The notes beneath the pieces are model-generated. The model worked only from the letters and a program-made list of their open reading frames with translations. It made no database searches and was not told the origin of the DNA. Below are positions 59,718-64,000 of a stretch of 64,000 bases of DNA, one piece after another. The DNA is from Mastigias papua (lineage: Eukaryota > Cnidaria > Scyphozoa > Rhizostomeae > Mastigiidae), in contig OZ025283.1 of NCBI GenBank assembly GCA_964019165.1, positions 3,355,501 through 3,419,500 of the forward strand, given 5' to 3'. The position numbers and the translations under genes were made by a program. Numbering within the stretch: the stretch's first letter is position 1; every line of letters starts with the position of its first letter.

Positions 59718-60960
59718 AATGGGAGATTCTGTATGTAATACTAACTGCGAAGAGATTGGAGCTAGAGCTGTTAGAAAAGTTTACTTGATAACTTACAGTA
59801 ATGCCAATACTGATTTATATGATGGAGAGAAATTCTCCACTATCGTCATGAGGGTTTTGCAGCTGTTACCCAAGGGGTTTTAGTTAATCAGAGGGCATGT
59901 TGCATGGAACAGCATGGCAACGATGCATATCATTTTCATATGTGTGTACTGTTGAACAAATTGAAGTGGAGGATAAAAGTGAAAAATACATTACAGGTAG
60001 ATACTGCAACATGCTAAATTTCTCTGGCCATGGTGGTTGATATACAGAGTATCAGTATGTTACAAAGGAAGACAGAGGATTTATAACCAGCCTAACCACT
60101 CAGAGAATATAGGTAAGCCAATAGCAACCAGCACTATGGAAAAGAAGACATCACGCCCATGAAAACAATCTAAGAAAACTAAACGAATTTCTAACCTTGA
60201 CATTAGTAGTACGATTTTAACAAATAAACTGTGGTCCAGAGTAGACCTTTTAGCATTTGCAAAGCATTAGTCAATAAGGGGGATAAAGGACTGTATGAGT
60301 TTATTTTGAACAGGGGTGATAAGAAAGTGAACAACCTCCTTACTCTTGTGTGTGAGATGGAAGTGGCCAATGAGAAGCAGGAGAGAGCTCCGCTAATAAG
60401 GTTAGCACTTTTGAGGGGACAGCTCTATAACCTGTGTGTTTGCAATGGTGAATGGCTAGAATGTGCGCTGGAGATATTGGGAAAAATGGAAGTGATGGTG
60501 CTATTTGCAGGTGCCGTTGTCACATCATTGGCATTAGGTCATTGCAAAGGTCATAATATATATATTACTGGTCTGGCAAACTGTGGAAAAACATTTATTC
60601 TCAATCCGATGAGGATTGTATTCACTACATTCCTTTTGGCAGCACGTTGCTCCTATGCATGGCTTGGGGTTGAAGATAAAGAAGTCATTTTTTCAGATGA
60701 TTTCAGGTGGTCACCCCTCATGATTACTTGCAGCGATATGCTATCACTACTGGAGAGCCTTGTCGTGCACTTCACTACACCAAAAACAAGCTATAGCGAA
60801 GACATTTACCTCTCTCGTGATACCCCAGTGTTTTAGATGATCGTGAAACTGAAATGATGACTGTTCATTGACGGTTCTTCTATTTCAAATATCAGTTCAG
60901 TCTGGATAAACAAAACAGTATCACATTGTGTGGTCATTGCTTTGCTATATTCTTGCTAGA
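59718..60960 (+). pseudogene. HUH endonuclease / SF3 helicase Rep remnant (parvovirus NS1-like architecture)
   Basis: Frames on the plus strand decay in order along one protein pattern. About 59718-59883 is the N-terminus (RKVYLITYSNAN). About 59878-60015, in another frame, has HUH motif YHFHM at 59928-59942. About 60016-60075 has a stop and then the tyrosine motif YTEYQYVTK. Frame 60231-60836 holds helicase Walker A GLANCGKT (60570-60593), Walker B-like IFSDDFRW and DTPVF. About 60837-60960 has a stop plus a Cys/His tail. At least four lesions. HUH plus SF3 is the layout of small rolling-hairpin and rolling-circle replicators; it may be an endogenised virus relative or a Rep-type transposon. 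Confidence 0.7.
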
Positions 60961-61753
60961 ATAATACACTTATAGACGTCGCTGTTGAAAGACAATACTG
61001 CCTCCACAGTGGTGGCGACCTGTAATCCTTGTGCTATGGTAGAAGAACACATTTTACTGACCATTTACCATTTGAAATTCCCTTTCTGCAGTTTGCTATT
61101 ACAAATATTCAAGACAGTAACATTCCTAAAAGTGGTACAAGGATAGGTACATTCACAGGAGTTACACAAACTAAAAGTCCCTCATTCATATTTTAGCATA
61201 TACGACAGAATAGCCACAGTTTACCATTTCACATATATCAATATGAATAGGATCGACATCATTTCTTGAGAAATGGTAAACTGTGAAGCTTTTCTGCTTT
61301 GTCTCTAATGACCTACATTGGTTTGGTTTGCAAATAGAAAACTTGTTGTACATCTGTAGGTACCTCTTTAAGCAAAGGTGAGGAGATATAGGTTACTTCC
61401 CTGATTTTTTATAAGTGATAACACAATGGTAAACCATGATGTTAAACCGTTTGAATATGTACATGCAAGAAGAATTCACTTCAATATCTTATTTTGTAGC
61501 ATGTAGGCCTCATTTACACTGCACCGGTGCAACTTCTGCAGAAATAATGAGCGTGAGACTTCGACCAATTCTCACTGAGGAGGTTGCAGAGGGGCAACGG
61601 ACTTTTTGAGGATTAACTAGTGTAAGTGTTTATGTGTGTTAATGAATATTGTTTTACTAAACGTACTTTAGGTATGAAACTACTGAAATACAAGTTGAAT
61701 CACTACACATGGGATCTAATTCATTCACTTGCCAAAGGCACCTGTGACTAGAC
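60961..61753. other. Non-coding stretch with GTAAAC palindromes
   Basis: No gene recognised. It contains the inverted repeat at 61215-61285 and several further ttaccat / atggtaaac words (61068-61080, 61425-61450). Confidence 0.4.
61215..61285. repeat. Short palindromic element, CACAGTTTACCATTTC arms
   Basis: A perfect 16-bp inverted repeat: 61215-61230 with 61270-61285, loop ~39 bases. Size and GTAAAC core parallel the element at 54906-54978, but the arm sequence differs. Confidence 0.75.
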
Positions 61754-62005
61754 ATGCATGACAACACAGACAAAGTGAAAAAGAATGAGGTCATTTGTAA
61801 GGCCACGGCAACCATTTATATGGAGAATCCCTCGCACTTTGGCCCATTGGAAGTCACTCAAATGACAGAAGAAGCAAGAACAAGCAAGGAAGAGAAGCGT
61901 AAAAGTGAAAAGCAGCAGAAAATCGACAGAGCAATGACAAGGACAGGCTACAATAAGGTAAAGGAGAGGACTAAAGACATGTGTATTGAATTTGGGCTGT
62001 TGTAA
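61754..62005 (+). CDS. Unrecognised 83-codon frame, charged
   Basis: Starts at an ATG (MHDNTDKVKKNEVICK), with a Lys/Glu-rich helical middle (EEARTSKEEKRKSEKQQK) and end IEFGLL. No family recognised. It could be a remnant of a transposon protein or chance. No splice or promoter evidence. Confidence 0.2.
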   Translation: MHDNTDKVKKNEVICKATATIYMENPSHFGPLEVTQMTEEARTSKEEKRKSEKQQKIDRAMTRTGYNKVKERTKDMCIEFGLL

Positions 62006-62439
62006 GGCATAAGGTGTTTTACAAGAAAGCGATAGATTTTGTAGCAGCATGTGTATACTTGTGCAGAAAGCGACTGATTAAATAAATCACGTGTAAACGA
62101 TATTAAAATGAAGAATAGTCTCTGCGTATGCTCGGAGTAAATGGTACTCAACAAAACGATAGTAAAGTCAGTGTTAAAGAATAAATGGTCTTTGATTGTG
62201 TCTCTCAATATGCATCCTCAATCTTCAGTCCATTTATAATGTTCTTGTGATTACTTATAAAATTAAACAAGCCTTACCTGTAAGGTGAAGTTTGATTGGA
62301 ATTCTTCTCTGGCATCAACTGGAATGGAGGAGTCACATGAGAAGCACGAGCTTATAGAACATCAACTACAACTCTATATCTGAGATGACAGAATAAGAAC
62401 AGAACAATGGTTATAGAAGAAATGAACAACAGTAACATG

Positions 62440-62890
62440 TTAATGATTGAGTACACAATTTCCAATGGGTTGTCCTTGTATCTCATGATCGTAATGTTTA
62501 GCAAATTTTCTTTCATTTGACCAACCAGCACTTTTAATTATTCCAGTCAAATCCATACCAGCCTGTTTTGATGCTGATGTGGATGCCGATCTACAGCTGT
62601 GGGCAGTAAAAATATCCGTATTTATGCCAGCTTCTTTAAGGGTGGCCTTTATCCCTCTGGAGATTGTGGCCTTAGAGATCGGGTTGTGAGGCTTGTGAAA
62701 ACTTATAAACAAAGCCTTATGTTCCCCTCGAAGTGATTTAGTTTGTTCCAAATAGTGGGACAACGTGGTGACAATACACAATTGTGGATCAGCTGGATAT
62801 GATATTAATTCTAAAGGGGCTTGATGTTTTCTAGGCGTGGTTGTCTTTAACACTTGATACAAGGGGATACGAATCTTATTAGGAAAAACT
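62440..62890 (-). pseudogene. Tyrosine recombinase C-terminal fragment (DIRS-like or Crypton-like)
   Basis: The catalytic half of a tyrosine recombinase on the minus strand. HSCRSASTSASKQAG carries the H-x-x-R box (about 62606-62560), KSAGWSNERKFAKHYDH the downstream W/H position and nucleophile Tyr (62540-62486). The frame has no ATG at its start and is open upstream to about 62890 (KIRIPLYQVLKTT), so the N-terminal half with the first catalytic Arg is missing. The HSxRSAS...AGWSN style is that of DIRS/Ngaro recombinases. Confidence 0.8.
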
Positions 62891-62974
62891 TGTATATTTA
62901 TACTATCTATGGTATGACTAGTCTGGCAACGTTGCCCTTGTTAAGGCTGGTTTCCATATAACTTTCTAGTGTCG

Positions 62975-63205
62975 TCGACCCACCACCGACCCACCACCGA
63001 ACCACCGCCGACATTACAGTTTGTAATAGAAACACTTCGTTCCAACTGCCGGCAACCCACCGGCGACCCACCGGCGACCCACTGGTGACCCACTGCAGAC
63101 ATGGAAGAAAAGTTGAATCTTGTTCAACTTTTCTTTCCATTGCGGTGCTGGCGACCTCGTAAAATGTATATGGAAACATCACTGCGATGGGTCGCCGGTG
63201 CCGCA
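62975..63205. repeat. Subterminal GACCCACC repeats
   Basis: At least six copies of (G/A)ACCCAC(C/T) at ~10-12 base spacing in two clusters (about 62979-63005 and 63055-63095), plus one inverted copy (gatgggtcgccggtg, 63186-63200). Clustered subterminal words like these commonly bind the transposase or its MADF/Myb partner. Confidence 0.65.
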
Positions 63206-63350
63206 ACAACAACAACAACACCTTTCAGACGATTCGTAGTCATCTGACATTTAAAAGCCAATGAAATTACATTGAAAATGCGCCCTTTTTGATCGTTGCA
63301 TTTTAATTTTCTTGCTATTACAATTTGGAAAGGCATGAACGAATTAAAAC

Positions 63351-64000
63351 ATGGAAGTAGATGACATGACTTTGATGAATTGCATTCAGCAGTACACAGT
63401 CTTGTATGACAAGAGTAAGAAAGATTACAAGGACCAGAGGAAGAAGAAAAACACATGGAGAGAAGTGTCAGAGAAACTTGGTATTGCAGAAGTAGAAGCC
63501 CAAACCAGGTACAAAATGATATGAACAAAAGTATCAAAGTATATAAAAAGTATGAGAGGGAAGTCTGGTTCTGGTTGCAACGATTTGCCAGAACTCAGGG
63601 AAGAATACGACTATTTAAGATGGCTCGTAGTCCATATCAAGCACCGCGAGAGCACTACAAACCTAGGTCTTTTGGCAAGCAAGAGACTAGATTCAGATGA
63701 TCATTCGTTTGTTGTGGAACAAAATGAATCGACTGAGGGAAATGAAGAGAAAAAACCCTCCATTCCAGATGAAGACGAGGATAAAGGAGATGACGAACAA
63801 GGCTGTAACAATGAAGGAGTTTCAAGAACAGCGCAGCAATCACCACAAGGATCATCTACAATGAAAATGCCAGTGACGAAACCATCAAGAAAGAGATTAT
63901 GATCCAGGCAGCTGAAAAAGCCATCTGCTGAGGAAATTGACAACCAACTGATGTCAACAGTGAACCAAATCACTGAAGAGCTAGGTAAGACTTCCAATGC
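63351..64000 (+). pseudogene. MADF-domain accessory protein of second Harbinger-like element, two in-frame TGA codons
   Basis: An ATG at 63351 opens a MADF domain (LMNCIQQYTVLYDKSKKDYK, TWREVSEKLGI, TRYKMI) stopped by TGA at 63522-63524. The same frame continues with the second half of the domain (TKVSKYIKSMRGKSGSG, EEYDYLRWLVVHIKHR) and an acidic tail to TGA at 63902, and then stays open to the window edge (KKPSAEEIDNQLMSTVNQIT). Both stops lie where the family would carry a sense codon, and the first falls at a position usually occupied by Arg (CGA to TGA fits). A GTAAGA donor-like word lies at 63984. Confidence 0.75.

Larger units (their letters stand above)
62944..64000 (+). mobile_element. 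Left end of a second Harbinger-like element (runs off window)
   Basis: It begins AGGCTGGTTTCCATATAAC after a TTA/TAA-containing target (tgttaaggc). A ~280-bp subterminal region full of GACCCACC words is followed by a MADF gene. The right TIR and the nuclease gene would lie beyond 64000. Confidence 0.6.

Noticed and set aside
57774..62890. One DIRS element spanning the gag-like and recombinase fragments
   Set aside because: Both are on the minus strand but in the wrong order (recombinase upstream of gag), with Gypsy, foldback and Rep remnants between them; treated as separate fragments.
1..64000. tRNA, rRNA or snRNA genes
   Set aside because: No stretch with tRNA A/B boxes plus cloverleaf, and no rRNA or snRNA core, was recognised by eye; a covariance-model search would be decisive.

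Overview
This window is eukaryotic and consists almost entirely of transposable elements. It is AT-rich and shows spliceosomal GT-AG introns. It holds Helitron Rep/helicase genes, LINEs whose ORF2 starts with a PHD finger, PIF/Harbinger elements with MADF and DDE proteins, fragments of DIRS-like and Ty3/Gypsy retroelements, and a decayed HUH/SF3 Rep gene. This mix fits an invertebrate animal (sponge, cnidarian and similar lineages are plausible), but nothing here fixes the species. No convincing single-copy host gene, tRNA, rRNA or CRISPR array was seen.

Layout. (1) 1-23179 and 32121-35733: an array of long related units (2.5-5.4 kb). Each ends on the right with TAGTATATAGAGA and starts on the left with CTAG|TCT. 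The junctions carry either a perfect or near-perfect hairpin (3970-4010, 10794-10840, 19248-19292) or a foldback element built on the same hairpin (half copy 7906-8165, full copy 16251-16786). Most units carry about five minus-strand exon-like modules ending in strong splice donors, plus a nearly invariant ~75 bp island. (2) 23180-32115: a ~8.9 kb composite in which foldback arms enclose an almost intact intron-containing Helitron Rep/helicase gene (24348-29094, minus) and a 453-bp tandem array. (3) 36101-41659: a LINE fragment, then a second, broken Rep/helicase copy on the minus strand, next to a remnant of a unit right end. (4) 41980-54820: nested insertions. LINE-A sits inside a TA-flanked MITE. 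LINE-B is interrupted by a 2.59 kb Harbinger element with TIRs and a TAA duplication; ORF2 stays in frame across the insertion point. (5) 54820-64000: a patchwork of a second MITE copy, a HARBI1-like fragment, DIRS-like gag and tyrosine-recombinase fragments, a Gypsy zinc-knuckle/protease/RT fragment, a solo foldback arm, a HUH/SF3 Rep remnant, short GTAAAC palindromes, and the left end of a second Harbinger-like element.

Interpretation. The units share their right-hand terminus with the unit remnant beside Rep/helicase copy 2. On the minus strand that terminus starts with TC, and at 41660 it follows a host A, as expected for a Helitron 5' end. I infer that the units are non-autonomous, head-to-tail derivatives of a Helitron-like family, joined by palindromes that repeatedly break, collapse to hairpins, or take up cargo at the foldback hinge.
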